64,000 nucleotides of DNA from Salvator merianae. Taxonomy: Eukaryota > Chordata > Lepidosauria > Squamata > Teiidae. The translations under genes and the position numbers were made by a program. The stretch covers positions 913,658 through 977,657 of the forward strand of contig QVOM02000053.1 of the NCBI GenBank assembly GCA_003586115.2, written 5' to 3'. A model generated the notes under the pieces. It ran no database searches. It saw only the letters and a list, made by a program, of their open reading frames with translations, and was not told the origin of the DNA. Numbering within the stretch: the stretch's first letter is position 1; every line of letters begins with the position of its first letter. Below, in pieces: positions 46,446-59,754 of the stretch.

Positions 46446-49127
46446 CCAGTCTGTTTTATTTATTCACCTTGTGGGCAGATGGTGTGAGTGGGTGCAGACA
46501 GAAGCTGCTTTTGCCACGACACGCTGCTTGGCAGACACCAAAGTCCAGCAGGATGCTGGGAAATGGCAGGCACCCTGTCCTTCTGCTGAGAAGCAGACGC
46601 TAGGCAGGTGCTGCGTCTTGTTAGAGGCGCCTTAATCAGGCAACGGGTGGCTGTATCTAGGCCTCCTTTCAGGGATGGTTGCCTTGTCTGGTGGAGCAAC
46701 CGGCGCTGTGAAGATCAAGCCGCCAGTTTTAAAATGCCAAGCGGTTCTTTGGCACGCAAGACCTGCCTCTCCTCCTGCCCTTCTAATAAAAGGTGCACCG
46801 TTTGGTCCTGCCGCTTGCCTGCATCTGAAGCTGAGCTTCAGACCTGAAGTCCATCAGACTCAAGAGGTAAGAGGGCTGCTTTCTGCAATTAAGACTCTGA
46901 AATGCTTTTCAATACACGCCCAGGGATCGGCCCACACCTCCTTGCTTCGGCAGCATGGTATGGGCTGGTCTTACCTTCTCCATTTTTAAAGCTTTCCGAA
47001 TATTGTTGGGTAGCATGGAGAGAGAAAGCAGACAATGGATGCTTCTTAGCCTTAGACCTGGAGGAGTGTTCATTTAGGGTATTTGTGTGTATTGTCAGCA
47101 CCATGATAGCAGCACCAAGTCTGAATTACCAAATGAAAGCAAACAAAATGAGTCTCCAGCACCACAGTGTGAGAGATGACATAACTGGGGATTTGTGGAA
47201 CTAATATTCATTCTTTGCAAAATTCACAAAATATAGCAATGCCTAGAAACTTGTGAAACTTGTATATTCATGAAAGAGCTTCTCCAGGGACTTTCTCCCT
47301 TGTGGGCTAGAAATGGCTGCTTTCCAGTTTCCCCTGAACCTATGAGATTCCATAGCTGTGGTAAAATGGTGGGATGGAGCTCCAACCCTCCTGGCTCCCC
47401 CTTCAACAGAACTTCATCCAAACCAACGAAACACCCGAAGGAACCAGAGGTGACTTTAGCTGGGCCAGAGGGTGAAGGTGAGTGCATCATTGTCTATTAT
47501 CTCAAGGTGTGTGGGCATATGGGGTAATGGTGAACCTCTGAGGAGAAAGTTGCAGTCATCCCACACCTTCTTTAATACTATGAGCACACACCAAAGCAAG
47601 GGGGCGGGGAAGGAGTCATAGTATTTAATGAAGGGTTTGAGAGATCCATGAAGGTCTCCAGCCAAGGACGTTTGGGTCTCCCATTGGACTCACAGGCAGC
47701 ATCTGGAAGAAAGTAGAGGAGATGTTGAGGGTAGACTGCTCGGGCTCTTAGTGGTCATGGAAAGAAGTGTGTGGGCTTTGACTGAACTAGTAGCACCAAA
47801 CAACAGCTAGCAGAAGATCTGGGGCACACATCATTTGAGCCCAGTGTGTATGGTTGCAGAATATTTGGGTGTGCTTTGCTGCATTAGCAGCATCTGGAAC
47901 TTGGTAAAAGGTGAGATATAGGGCTGTCCACTCAAGCCTTTGTCAGTTAGGGGAAAAGGTGTGCCAGAGAACAATGCTTTAATTGGCTTTCAGTGTGTTG
48001 CTTTAGTGTGAGCCTGTGTGCACAAAGGCTCTTAGTATGCTTGCTGCTCCGGTATGCTGACCAGTGCAGAAACACCCCTAACACTGATATGTTTCAGTTA
48101 GCTGCCTCCAATTATTTTGTTTTTAAAGGCCCTTTGTAGTTGGATTCAAATATTTTTGGGGCAGGAAAACGTATCAGATTTGATTATCCATATTTTTGCT
48201 CTGAATACATTTATTTATGAATAAATAAGTTGTATCTATTAACAAGATAACATCTGGAACAATAAAAGTGAAAACGAGTGTCTGAAGTGCTGTTACAATG
48301 CTCCCCCCCCCCCAATACTTAGCATTTTAAAATTAATTCTTACCACAAAATATTAAAATCGGCTTTTTACTTCAGCGTCGCAACTCTTGGGTCCTATGGA
48401 GGCTTCTCTTCTCTTCTTTCTCCATTTGACTCACAGAGCCAGGCGAAGTGAGAATAGCAGGCATTTTAGCCCAGCTGTGAGGCTGATACTGAGGGGAAAA
48501 GGGTTTGGGGTGCTGTTATTGTGGCCGAGTGGCAGAAACTGACCGAGGTCTCGGTCTCCTGTTGTGCTCCTGAAATACGTATTTCCATAAACGGGCCCTG
48601 TGATAAAATGCATTATTTAGATCCAATTATTTCCTTTAATTTCACTGCATTTATGCAGTCTTTCCATTTCCCAATGCTCTGTTCCCAAACGTGTTATTTC
48701 ATATCCAGAAAAAAAGAAAAGACTGCATATATGGTTCACATGAGATGCGTCCACCTGCTAAAATTGTTAATGATCATTCTGTGGCAAGTACTATGTAAAT
48801 CGGACTGTGTTTTTCGGATGGTTGAAAAAGAAGGCAGCATCAGTGGGTCCCAATTTACAAGCACTGCGTGCAATAATCTGCAAAGTGCCTTGGCATGCTG
48901 CTGAAAGACTAGGCGTCCCGACAGTACGAAATGGGTTTGGGGCTTTACATGCAGGGCCTTAAAGTGGACTTGTCAGCAGTCAGGACAACCTGTCCGAAGC
49001 AGCCATTACCTGGCAAGAAATTCCCAGCCAGGCATTCTGGCAGAGGCATTCTGTAGTGCCTGTGGTTTCCAGGAAGTCTTCAAGGGTTGGTCCACATAGA
49101 GTGCATTACACTAGTCAAGACAGGAGC

Positions 49128-49278
49128 CATTCACAGAGAGTCCAGGGCTGGTGAAGGTTTTGCCTTTTTATTCCGCTTTGGATGCCCAGAAGCAATTGGT
49201 GGGCCGTTGTGCGAGACGGGATGCTGGACTAGATGGGCTGTGGCCTGATCCTGCAGGGTTCTTCTTAGGTTCTGAAGA
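49128..49278 (+). repeat. CR1-like LINE 3' end fragment
   Basis: 'gaaggttttgcctttttatt', 'cccagaagcaattggtgggc', 'gatgctggactagatgggct' and 'gatcctgcagggttcttctt'. It interrupts an older repeat of the 200-760 family. Confidence 0.7.
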
Positions 49279-49279
49279 A

Positions 49280-49620
49280 AAAAGGTCCACCCCAAGTCCA
49301 GCCAAAATGCCTGGGCAAACAGAAAAGTTTTAACTGGGTGCTGAAAGAGAAACAAGGTGCATTTGCAGAGTGGGCAACCACTGAGGAGGATCTCCTAGGG
49401 ACAGAAGCTCTGGGGGCATCTGAGGGAAAAGGAGCTGTCAGGGGGCCTGTCCATAAGATCCCAGCTGATGGGGAGGCCTAGCGGGAGAAGGTGCTCCTTC
49501 AGCTAACTGGGATCCAAGCCATGGAAAGACACCTCCAGTCTTTAAAGATGCACCTACTGATTGATTGATCTGTATTTCTCTCTCGCCCTGTACTCGAAGG
49601 TCTAAGGGCGGGTTAAAGAA
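49280..49620 (-). repeat. Interspersed repeat, same family as 196-770
   Basis: 'agaagctctgggggcatctg', 'ctggatccaagcc'-like text and the terminal 'ctgtactcgaaggtctaagg' are the reverse of the ccgccctgagaccttcggg tail. Confidence 0.45.
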
Positions 49621-52574
49621 TGTTGAGAGGACCGAATGAGTTCTGGGAGGGTAGAAGTCACTCTCTGGGAGCTGGAGACTTTTATTTTGACACGCGGCGC
49701 TGGCCCGACCGTTCGCCCCGTCTGGAAATCTGGCTTTGCTTCAGGCAGTGCACAGCTGCCAGCTTTCATCTGCCTGGCTGCCTGCGGCGCTCGGAGCCAT
49801 GTGACGCGACGCACCTCGCTCGCCTCCTCTTCGCCTGCCCACTCAGCCCGGGGAGGACACGCCACGCAGGCGGCACCAGCGGCTGGCTTCCTTGCCAAAT
49901 TCCAAGGTCTCCATCGCAGAGGTGGAGAGGGAACAGAGCCTTCCCCTGGCCCGCCGGTCTGGAGGCAGCCTTCTGTTTGCTTTGTGAGGCGTTCCTGATC
50001 CAAAGGCAGCCACTGCCGGGGGCCCAGAGCATCGCTGACGGTCAGCTGTGGAGACGGATGGGCCCAGACCGGCTCCCAGGTGTTCCTCGAGGCGCCTGGG
50101 TCCTGCCCTGCCTTTTGATCCACCGCAGCTCAGAAGGGCTCACAGCAGTGGCAGTACTGTTCCAGTGCTCCGAGCAGAGGAGGGTGTGTGCCAGGGACCC
50201 TTCTTTCCGCCTGCAGTGCCAGGGGCTTCCTGGCTGGCAGGGAGGGCAGGCGGGCAAGCTCCCTGAAGCTGCTCCCTTGCCAGCAGATGGGGCCGGGCTG
50301 ATCTCTTCCCTGCCTTGGCATTCATCCACGGGGAGAGGCGAAGAGTGCTCGGTCCACGGCTAGTGCCTGGGGTGCTTGGCGTCAGCCAGGGAGAACCATG
50401 GCACCACCCCGCGTGGGGTACTCTCAGAGACTGCCTTGCTCCCTGGCTGACGCTGGTTGGCACGGTGCTGCTGTTGCTCTGCGGATGTTATTTCATTTCA
50501 AAATGTAAAGTGGGCTAAATGTGTGCGGAATCTGAAGTTGCAGCTTGAAACATTTTCAGGATTAACTGGGTTTGTTTCATTGGGGGCTTTGAAATTGTTT
50601 TAAGCTTCCGTTCAAAAAGATGGAAGGGAAGATAGGTGATGTGATTTCTTAGGCACCAGATTAAGACGCTCTTTCAGTTTTCTCAGTGAAATATTTTGGA
50701 TTACTGTGCTCCTCTGAGAGAAGGGAAAGATAAGAGTGACCATTATTGAATGTGATTATTTCTAACATCTGATTTTATTGTTTTATTTTCTTCTAAACCG
50801 CATGCAGCCTTCAGAAATCTGCGATATCTAAGTGCAGTCAATGAATATGTAAAATGTGCCACGTGCCACGGGCACCTCTTTCTAAGCAGATTCTCCTTTC
50901 CCGGTCAGACTGGCACAGGAACTGGAGTAGGCCTTTGGAACACAAGTATTTGAATATATCGTTCCTGGGAAAAAAAGATGAAAAAATTGAGAGTATTTGA
51001 AAATCTTTCTGGGGGGAAAAAAAGAAGTCCTCAAACCCAGATACTCACATTTGGGAAAGGGATGGGCGGTATGACCTGATTGACATTTGCGTAGGGCAGG
51101 ACTTTGTAGGTAGGCAGCCAGTCCTTGTAGCCTCAAGGAAGAGCTCTGGAGAAGGTGGAAAGGAAATGAGGCTCAGGAGTGGTAGCAGATGGAACGGACG
51201 GGGCGGCACGGGGTGCTTTCTCCAGGGATATGTGGCGTTTAAAGGAAGGTGTGGTTGGGTTCTCCGGAGGTTCTTCTGTTGGATCTCCCTGTGGTCTCCT
51301 CAGGCTAAAAAGGCCAGCCTGCGCGCTTCCTTAACAGACATGGATGACTGGGGATCCCTGTAATGCAACCTGAAGATGTGATGGAGGTCTTATTGGCCGT
51401 GCAGATAAACTGCCCACCTGATACTGGCAGATTGCCAGCAGATAGCTGCTTAGCCTCTGCTGAAGGGCTTTAGACAAAGAATAGCTCATCCTTCTTTTTC
51501 TTGGTTTCCTGTGGTCTGAAAAATTTATCCTAGCACTTATACGCTCAAGCCATTTCTAACATTCGTCTGGAATCGAAACTTCTATAGCTTAAAATCAGCT
51601 CTCGCCCGCCAGGAAGACACTTCTCCTTCTTCTGCGTGCTGCAGTCCTTCAGGGGGTCGACCTTTGACCCAGGTTCTCATGCCTGTTTGCCCACGGTGCT
51701 GTTGGGACACCCCAAAACACCCCGGGGGCCTGTGTACCGTCTTTCCAACCTGGGGGTTGCACATTTTAACTGCCCCCATCCTCTACTCCTGAAGCAGCTG
51801 AAGGCTGTATTTGCATGACAAATCTCCTGAAAATCTATTGACTCCCCAAAAGGTAAGATTAAGACATGTTCATCTTGCAAAAAGGAAAAAAAAAAGTGCT
51901 CATAATATCTGGCAAATGTGTCAGACAAGTCAAGTAGGCTTTAGGGAGGTGTCAGAGATACAAAATGGGAAATTGCGCAGAACATAAATCTGAAATCAGG
52001 TGCTAATTGTATTCAGGACGACAGTTGGGATAGAAAATGTTCTGTTAATAAGAAATATGTATGAAATAAAGGTGAGATTGATAGGGCCATTGCAAATTAT
52101 ATCCCGTATCATTTAGGTTTCAGATTATTACATTTCTAACATTAAACTCCTTACTTTATACTCTGACTTTAAGGTAACACATGAACCATTGTTTGGTTGT
52201 GATGGTTGATCCAGTGCATGATGCCTTTTGAAACAAATTAAATACTACTCCATTATTTTAAAATAATTTGGATCAAGCTGGAGAGGTGAAATTTAGCTTC
52301 CTTTTTTTTTCTCTTACATATACTGTATCAACCTATTCCAGAGAAAATGGGCACCAGGATCAATTTTCTGAAGAAAGAGACAAATGAGAAGAAGTCAGAA
52401 GGAATTCCTTTGTAGATCCTCCTTGTTTCTCATGAATGGACCCAACTTTCTTGGGTGTGTTTCTGCTGTGGGAAGCTGTATCTACATAGCAGTGGAAAGA
52501 GGGTAGAATAGGGACAACAGCAGCTTAAATTTCACCCCCATTTATGTCGGCTGTCCACATGCTTACTGCAGTCG
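49621..52574. other. Gene desert segment, GC-richer at 49640-50460
   Basis: 49680-49900 has moderate CpG content and a long but unrecognisable plus-strand frame. No splice-supported exon or known domain. 50700-50880 and 51940-52310 are AT-rich and repeat-free. Confidence 0.4.
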
Positions 52575-52895
52575 ACGATGGACAGATGGACAGAAAGCTT
52601 GGGACTGATAAGGGGAAGTGGTTTTTTTTCACCCAGTAGGTCGTTAGCCTATGGAGTTACTATCAGAGGTAATGGTGATGGCCAATAGCCTAGATGGCTT
52701 TAGGAAGGGGTTGGACAAATGTATGGAGGTTAGGTGTATCAGTGGCTACTAGAACGGATGCCCAGGTACCACCTCCAGGGTGGAGAGACAGGCAGGATGT
52801 ACCTAAAGACCATTTGCAGGGAGGTGAGAGCAGGTGGAGGTTTTGCCTTTGGCTCCTGCTTGAGAATCCTCAGAAGCAACTGGTGGGCTACGTGG
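52575..52895 (+). repeat. CR1-like LINE 3' end fragment
   Basis: 'aagtggttttttttcaccca', 'cctatggagttactatcaga', 'aggaaggggttggacaaatg' and 'cagaagcaactggtgggct', in the family order but more diverged. Confidence 0.65.
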
Positions 52896-53649
52896 CAGAT
52901 CATACGTTCACTTGCTCGTGGTCCCTCTTCCCTGTGCTGATGTTAACACAGGCCTGGCTGGGTCTGCTCAGAATGGAGCTGAGGAATTACTCTGAGAGCC
53001 ACAGATGGGAGACAGGGTGGAAGCAGCTGGGAGGCAGGTGTCGCACACACAAGGGCCCTGAGTCATGGAGCAGGTAGCCTGTGGTTTGAGCATCCACACG
53101 GTCCACACAGCTCTCGTATCAGGACCATCCCTGGTGCAGCATCTGTGCTCAAGAATGCTCTAATGGGAGGCGACCGGCAGCGGCAAGAAAGGCCCCTGTT
53201 CCAGAGCCCAGACCATGCGGATGGGAGAGAAGGCCAAGTGCGAATGGGGTGCGTAGAGAGGCATTCAGGCTTGCTAGATGGCTGGTTCTCAGGGGAGGTT
53301 TTCATGTTAACGAGGGCTGTGTGTGGTTCCATTGCTGGCTTCATTCACTGGTCCATTCACTCCTGGTTCTGTTTTGCTGTGTCCAGTGTGTCCGCATTTT
53401 GGACAGGCACGTGCACAGTTGAGGAGGGGGCCCCTCTGACGGTGTGCTGTGCCTGGACCAAAACTCCCAGCAGGAAGCAGGTCAAGCTCCCGTAGGCTGG
53501 CTCCAAGCACCAGACGCTGCAATGGGGGAGAGAAGGCTGTGTTGCTATGGCAACAACATCTTAGTTATCGCAGCGTTGCCCCACTGCATTTACACCTGGA
53601 CACTAGGCTCAGGGCCTCATCCAGCAGCCTGTGCAGCTATATACTGGCT

Positions 53650-54100
53650 CAGGGGCCTTTCCAAACTCTCCTTCTTGGAACGTTCACAGTGCGGCAGCCA
53701 TCTGCACTGCAAGGGTTGGAGCATCTTGGCAACGGGCTTCCAGCCCTCGCAGTGTCAATACTGCTGGTCCAGCCAAGTCAGCAGCTGGGGAAACTTCTGG
53801 CCGCTGCCATGGCAACTGGGGACACGGTGTGAGTGCGCAACCACAGCTGCAGCTACAGCCGCAGCCATACTGCACCACACAGCACAGTGTTTGCACACAG
53901 AAGAAGGTGTGAATGCTGCATACTGGGAGCAGTCCAGCTGCTCCTGGTTCAGCTGTGGAGCACGATTTTGTGCTCCACAGCAAATAGCGACTGGGAGTGG
54001 CTGTAACCTGCTCCAGCTGTGAGGACCTCTGTGCAGTGTGAACGCACTTCACTAGTGAGAGTGCAGACACGCACTGGTGAAAAGTGCGAAAGGGCCCCTG
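53650..54100. mobile_element. Non-autonomous DNA element, family B
   Basis: Begins caggggcctttcc and ends gcgaaagggcccctg, imperfect inverted ends about 450 bp apart. The interior is rich in CAGCTG. No clear target duplication was seen, so the limits are approximate. Confidence 0.5.
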
Positions 54101-55989
54101 GCAGTGGTGATGCCTTCTGCTTGGATGGCTGCAAAAGAGGGCTTGGGCGAACTCGCTGAGGAGGACAGAGCCGGCAGGGGTTGCGGGCTTTGAAGCCTGC
54201 ACAGCTGCTTCCAGGCTTGGTGAACTTCTAAGCTGTTGTTTTGCTCCTGTGTGAACAGTCTGTGGGACTCAGAGACCCAGTGGTCTGATCCTGCAGGGCC
54301 CTTCTGATGTTCTTACGCTTGAAGACGTCCCAGCGAGAAACCTTTATGGCCCACTTGCATCCAAAACGTTAGTGCCCTGTTTACGGTTATGCGCTGTGCT
54401 GCTCCTGTGGGTCGCCTGTGTCTTTAAATGGCATTTGCATAAGTGATAGAAGTGTAGCAATTTAGTAAAAATCATTTGGCTTTAATAAGTAATTTTAATC
54501 AAATAGTTATCGAGAATGTCACTGGAGCTAATTTCTCAGCTCCTTCCCAACAGATGGGAAATGGCTCTCGAGGAAGAGGGCAAAGCGCGCGTTTTAGTGC
54601 CGAACCCTCCTTGGCAGCCTGGATCGCAGTCTGATCAAGTCACAGCGGTGCGGGGAAAACGTTTTTAATTTATTAGACTAACTATGTTTGACTTGGAAGG
54701 ACCCAGCCGAGAAAGGGTCTTCAGCTCCCTCAAAGCAGAGAGACGGAGAGAGAAAAGCACAGCGGCATCGCCAGTCACGGGAAAGACTTTTGTCTGCTGC
54801 GTGTTTCAAGCAGGGAGAGCTGGCGAAGGGACGCTGCCAGGAAGACACCACTTCTCACCAGGAAAGCAGAAGTTGCTTGGATTTAAATAATCTACATAAT
54901 TTCTAGTTCAGGTTTTTAAGGCTATGAAACTGGCTATCATTCATTTCTGTACATCAAGGGCAAAAAGCGGGGAGGGCCAAGGGGAGGAGAAATCACCCTC
55001 AGCACGGGGACAAAATATTTCAAGTAATTTTTCACAGACTGACAAGCAGCAAATTAGGGAGGCTTGTTAAGTACAATATAGAAGTCATCTCTCTATTGAT
55101 CACATATAATTTACATCTTACAAAGATGTGAATTCTTGCATTCTCACTCCACAAGGAACATCTCAATGATTTATTCATTTCAAATAAAAAATAGAAGGTA
55201 GATGAGAAGAATCACTTCACAGGCTGCAGCTTTCTCAGGGCACTGGTGTGAGGCTCTGTTTTCGCGCTGCCCAAGGGCCTTTGTGCGCCAGTCCCTCTAA
55301 TTAACAAGGTGAATCATGCGGCAGCGCTGTAATTAGTGAACATGACAAGCCAGTGGAAACAGGCAGCCGGAGCGGCTGACAGATGCGGTCAACAAAGGCA
55401 GCGCCCAGCGCCATGTGCGCACACGCACACTCCTGCGCACATGCATGCACAAGGCACACACTTTGTGTAAACTGAGGGCGGGAAGTAAGGGAATCTGAGT
55501 AGGACCTCATCTTCCCTCCTGCCCTCAGTCTCTCTGCTTATGCCTCATTTATTTTCAGACATAAATAATGGCGCAATAAATCAAGGACCCCGAATCCAAC
55601 TTACAGGCAAATCTATGCCCACACGCTCCTCCATTTCTTTTTCTTTTTTAAAAAGCTCCCCTGTCTGAAGCAAAACAACCATCTGCTTAGAGGGCTGTGT
55701 GATTTCTGGCTTATTCCTCTGCCTTTAATATGCAAGGGATGTTTTAAAGCAAGGCTCAGATAACCAGCTCTTCTTGAAATCACAGGCCAGAGCAACGCAG
55801 TGATGAAAAATCTGATTTGGGAAGTATCTGTTTATGCCATCTCTGAGGGAGTTTCCGGAAAGAGACCAAGATTTCCTTCCATTCACATTTAGCTTGTTGT
55901 CATTCAAGGAGCTTTTGAAACATCAAAAGTATGTAGCAATTCATGCTAGCTACATTTTCTGTAATACATCCCACTGTTGTGAAAGAGAG
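54101..55989. other. Gene desert segment with candidate enhancer-like blocks
   Basis: 54425-54560 ('ggcatttgcataagtgatag', 'taagtaattttaatcaaata') and 55040-55560 ('ctctaattaacaaggtgaat', 'ctgtaattagtgaacatgac') are repeat-free and rich in homeodomain-like cores. No exon. Confidence 0.35.
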
Positions 55990-56335
55990 CAAGCAAAATG
56001 GTTACCCCTTGTACCCATAACTTTCTACAGTGCCTCCTCCCATATAGACTGGCCTATCAGTTAAGATCTGTGGGAGAGGCCCTTTTGGGAGTGACATCAC
56101 CAATGGCAGTCAAAGGTGTGGGGTTCCATGAGAATGCCTTGTCTCTGTTGGCCCCCAAGTTATGGAATGACCTCCTCTCTAAGCTGCACCAAGCTCCAAC
56201 ATTGTACATAATCAGACACCCAAGTCTTTCCACACTTTTCATCTTGGGTTGCTTGTATCAAGCTGGATTTGGTGCTTTTGTTCTTCCTGGTTATGGTGAA
56301 GAAGTTTGATGATGATGATGATGATGGTGATTATC
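55990..56335 (+). repeat. LINE-type coding remnant (L2/CR1-like)
   Basis: A conceptual frame with FHENALSLLAPKLWNDLLSK recalls the 'APKLWNSLP' stretch near the end of L2/CR1-type reverse transcriptase ORFs. It ends in a (GAT)n tail. Degenerate and not a host gene. Confidence 0.5.
56308..56326. repeat. (GAT)n microsatellite
   Basis: Six GAT units at the tail of a LINE-like remnant. Confidence 0.8.
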
Positions 56336-59300
56336 AAGGGGTCTTTTGCCACCCAGGAAAATAATCTGCCTTGGAACTTTGAATAATCCTTTTCAGTTTG
56401 CTGAAAATGAACTCTTTTGCCTCGAATTTTGCACCCCCAATTCCAGAAAGATATTTAGTCAATGTTTTGCCAGTTGGTTGCTGTGTTGCCTTTTACAATT
56501 GGTTGATTCAAGCCCTGGAATGAAACAAGGAAGATCGTTTTCTTGGAAGGAAAAAAGCCCTTTGACAATAATAATTATCAAACCTGTTCAAAATAACCAA
56601 CCAAGATGAAGCAAGAAAGCACCAAATGTTGCAGAGATAGCTTTTTAAAAATTCTTAGAACACCCCCTGTTTGCTGCCAACTGAGTTTGACACGAACCAA
56701 TTTGGTGCATCTCTACTTCCTAGAGGAAACACTTCACCTGTATTTGACTTGGGAACCCAAAGCCTTCAGCTACCTACTCCTTAGTTTTAATCTTTTTGCT
56801 TTTTACTGTAAATAAAGAGCTATCTATGAAGTCACATGTATAAAATATTTTTTTTCTTTCTATACCATCCTTAACTGATGGCTATTACTATAAACAGAAT
56901 ATTACACAGAATAGTTGTTCTGTGACGATGCGGTATTTCCAAATCTCTTCAAGGGTAAATATCAGCAAAACTCTAGCACAGGGTAAAACTTAAAAAAACC
57001 CATAAACATAAAAGACTATGGCTAGAAGGATGACCTAATTTGCCAGAATGGCTTCTCTCCCCATTCCTTTTCAGGAAGAACTCCGCCAATAGCCCAATAA
57101 AGCCTTTGACCTCCTTGTGGCGGCCGTGTTACCCCCCCCCCCAAAAAAAAACAAGAGGTAGAGGGCTGCAGCCGGTAAAGCCTCACGGAACTGATATTTT
57201 AAGTGCAGAGGCAAGGGGGAAGGGAGCTCAGCTCCGTGTGGAAGGAAAAGCCGCTGCTCTCGCTGAGGTTCCAAAACAATATTCAGATGCTCATTACTTG
57301 GTGAAGCGTTCACCTGGGGCCTCAGATGTTCCCAGCGAGTTCTCTGCCCAGAGGTGTTTTTTGTGAAAAAGAAAGAGCAATAATATTTTTAGAGCGAGAC
57401 TAGAGGTGGGTGCTGCGTGTTGGTTGCAGCGCTGGCAGGGGGAATGCCCTCCACAGGCAAACGCCAAGCGGCTTGATGTTTTCAGCATCGCCGGCGTTTT
57501 TAAAGTTAGAAAACTTCCCATTCGCCACGGGAAACAGCCTTGCCTAGCAAGGCTTGTTCAAGCCACACCTCGGGGGGGGGGGGGCGCTAGCTGAGAAGTT
57601 CTTCTGATATCAACGTCTTTTTTTACAGCAGCCTTCCCACAAACATCGCCCTGGTGCCTGCTCGGTATTATTTGGAGTGCAGTTATTTGGAGAGAACAGC
57701 TGTAGCTCCGTAGGAGGGCAAACTGCCCGGAGAGCAGAAGGTTGCAGGTTCGATCCCCAGCCTCTCCCCGGAAGTAGGCAATGGCAAACCACTTCTGTAT
57801 CTCTGCCGAGAAAACTGCGCAGAGGGCCCATGCAGTCAGCCAGGACTAAGCCACGACCCAGTGGTACCCACCAGCAACAACAATGGTCAATTGGACTTTG
57901 GATGCTTTAACTGACTAATCATGAGCAAAACGATGCTAAGAAACCAGTTTAAGATGAGAACTAAGAGCGAAGAACTTAGTACAATAGGACACTGTTTAAG
58001 TATTCTAAGGGAAAATTGTATCTGACTTGCTGAGGGAAAAAAGAAAGAAAGAGAAGGCAAAATACTTTCCAAAATGTTCCTATTGTGCTTACATCTTTCT
58101 ATTCAAAGTTCTGGAGTCAGATATAATGGGAGGTATCTGTTTCGGTCTCAGGACAACACAAGGGTATAGGTGTGTTTTAGTTCTTGAAATGTGCTATTCC
58201 CTGAAAATTTCCTTTATGTAATGATAATGTTGTAGAATTGTAATTCTACAGCACGGTGAAAAAAGAAGATCTGTTTTAATGCATTTGTGTATGAGAGAGA
58301 AAAAATATTCTCAAATTTATTGCTAAATTGAAAACCTCTGCCATGGCACAAATTAAACCTTTATGGATCTGTTCTCAGTGCATCTTTGTGCTTTCTCTTT
58401 TCCCTAGGGATTTGCTTTCTCATTCATTGAAGAGGAAAACCCACATCATACCACGGAGGTTTCAGCAGCTGTCATGCCTTTGACTGTTGGGACTGGAGGA
58501 AGATTGTGTGTGTGCGTGTTTGTTGCACAGACTTCGGATGCACAGGGTCATAAAGTGTAGAAGCTCTGCCCAAGGATACAGCTACACCTGATGCAGCCCT
58601 GTATGCAAACCAGGACTTGCTGGATGTGGCTAGTACATCTCGAGGGGTCCCTGGATGTAAGTCGGAACACAATGTTCTGGCTAAAGCAATTCCGGCTGTT
58701 ACGCATGAGATAAATGCCGACCCACCTGCCTTAATGGACCGAAAGGAAATAAAACGGCGTTTACATGGGTGCGTTTGTTCCTTTCAGCTTAACTTGCTTG
58801 GCTTGGCTTGTGGCTATGGAGCCTGTCTTCACAACAGTGGCACCCGGGCAGAGAGGTCTACCTAGTGCCACCCAGAGAACTTTGCATTCACCCAGGAAGC
58901 TTAGAGCTTAGGAGGAGTCAAAGGTGGAAAAAATCAAATTCCTCTAGACAAGCGGGTCGTCAAATTGCTCCATCATGTTGGTGAATGCAGTAGGTCTCGT
59001 TTTAATAGTTAAAAGCTGCTAATTACAGAACGTCCCTGTGCAGATAATTTATTCTGTTGTGTGTTGTTAACAGATACTACATTTATCTACGAGGGTTCTT
59101 TCAATTAGTTACCTGCTTTAGTTTGGTAAATGCGTTCTAATAGGTATATTCCTTTCGCAGGTCAACCTATTAATTCTTGCTGTGAAAACATCTTCAGAAG
59201 TGAATTTCATTGGTGCCTGCGTCATAAACATATGTCACAACTGTGCAAAAAGCAAGACAAAAAATGCCAGGAGGGAGTGGATGAAGAAGTCCCTATAAGA

Positions 59301-59664
59301 CCGAAACCGAGGCCAGGTCCACACTTGCCGATTTGGAATCGTCCCCACCGACAATTCCAGGTCGGTGAAGCACAGGAATAGCTGGGGCCGTTCACACCTA
59401 GGGTGCTGGAACAGGCCTGTGCCTGCCCGGCCGCACTAGAAATGCGAACGGCAGGTGTCCCTGATCTGTTCCTGGTGGGATATCCGGACATCGGACATTT
59501 CACCCACCCTTTGCTGTGATTGGGTGAGGGCACATTACACCTGGTGTGTGAGGGCGGGGCCAGCCGTGGGGTTTGGACCCTCGAACCTTTGAAGGTCTGA
59601 ACCTAAAGGCCCCTTGCCTTGTGCTGCTGGAAGTGGTGTGAAGACATCATTCCTGAACGCCAGG
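56336..59664. other. Gene desert segment
   Basis: No exon. Apart from the SINE at 57697, 58960-59220 ('gctaattacagaacgtccct', 'ttcaattagttacctgcttt') is a candidate conserved block. 59314-59560 looks like a diverged hAT-type element ('ggtccacacttgccgatttg'). Confidence 0.35.
57697..57885 (+). repeat. tRNA-derived SINE (Sauria-SINE-like)
   Basis: Same family as 35207: 'acagctgtagctccgtagga', 'aggttcgatccccagcctct', 'aggcaatggcaaaccacttc', and a short 'agcaacaacaa' tail. About 80% similar by eye to the other copy. Confidence 0.85.
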
Positions 59665-59754
59665 CGACCTGCTGTGGCAGTACGGGGGCCCCGCGAAGAG
59701 CCATGGCGTGCTTTGCATGGGGCGCAAACACCCCCCAAAACACCGGTGGCCGCT
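59665..59754. mobile_element. Foldback MITE family A, truncated reverse copy
   Basis: The reverse complement of the family A body ('cgacctgctgtggcagtacg', then 'gccatggcgtgctttgcatg') ending ggtggccgctgctg. One end is missing. Confidence 0.7.

Larger units (their letters stand above)
42239..49049. other. Gene desert segment
   Basis: No exon. It contains a diverged gaact/aaacc-rich foldback (about 43030-43200), the tetranucleotide cluster, an AT-rich repeat-free block at 45000-45830 that is a candidate conserved element, and a further foldback at 46042. Confidence 0.4.

Noticed and set aside
49620..50363. 247-residue plus-strand open frame
   Set aside because: No recognisable domain, overlapped by long frames in several other phases, and no supporting splice or conservation evidence; it reflects GC-rich DNA.
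56055..56309. Host gene exon encoding a 'LLAPKLWNDLLSK' protein
   Set aside because: The motif matches the tail of LINE reverse-transcriptase ORFs, and the frame is short and degenerate.
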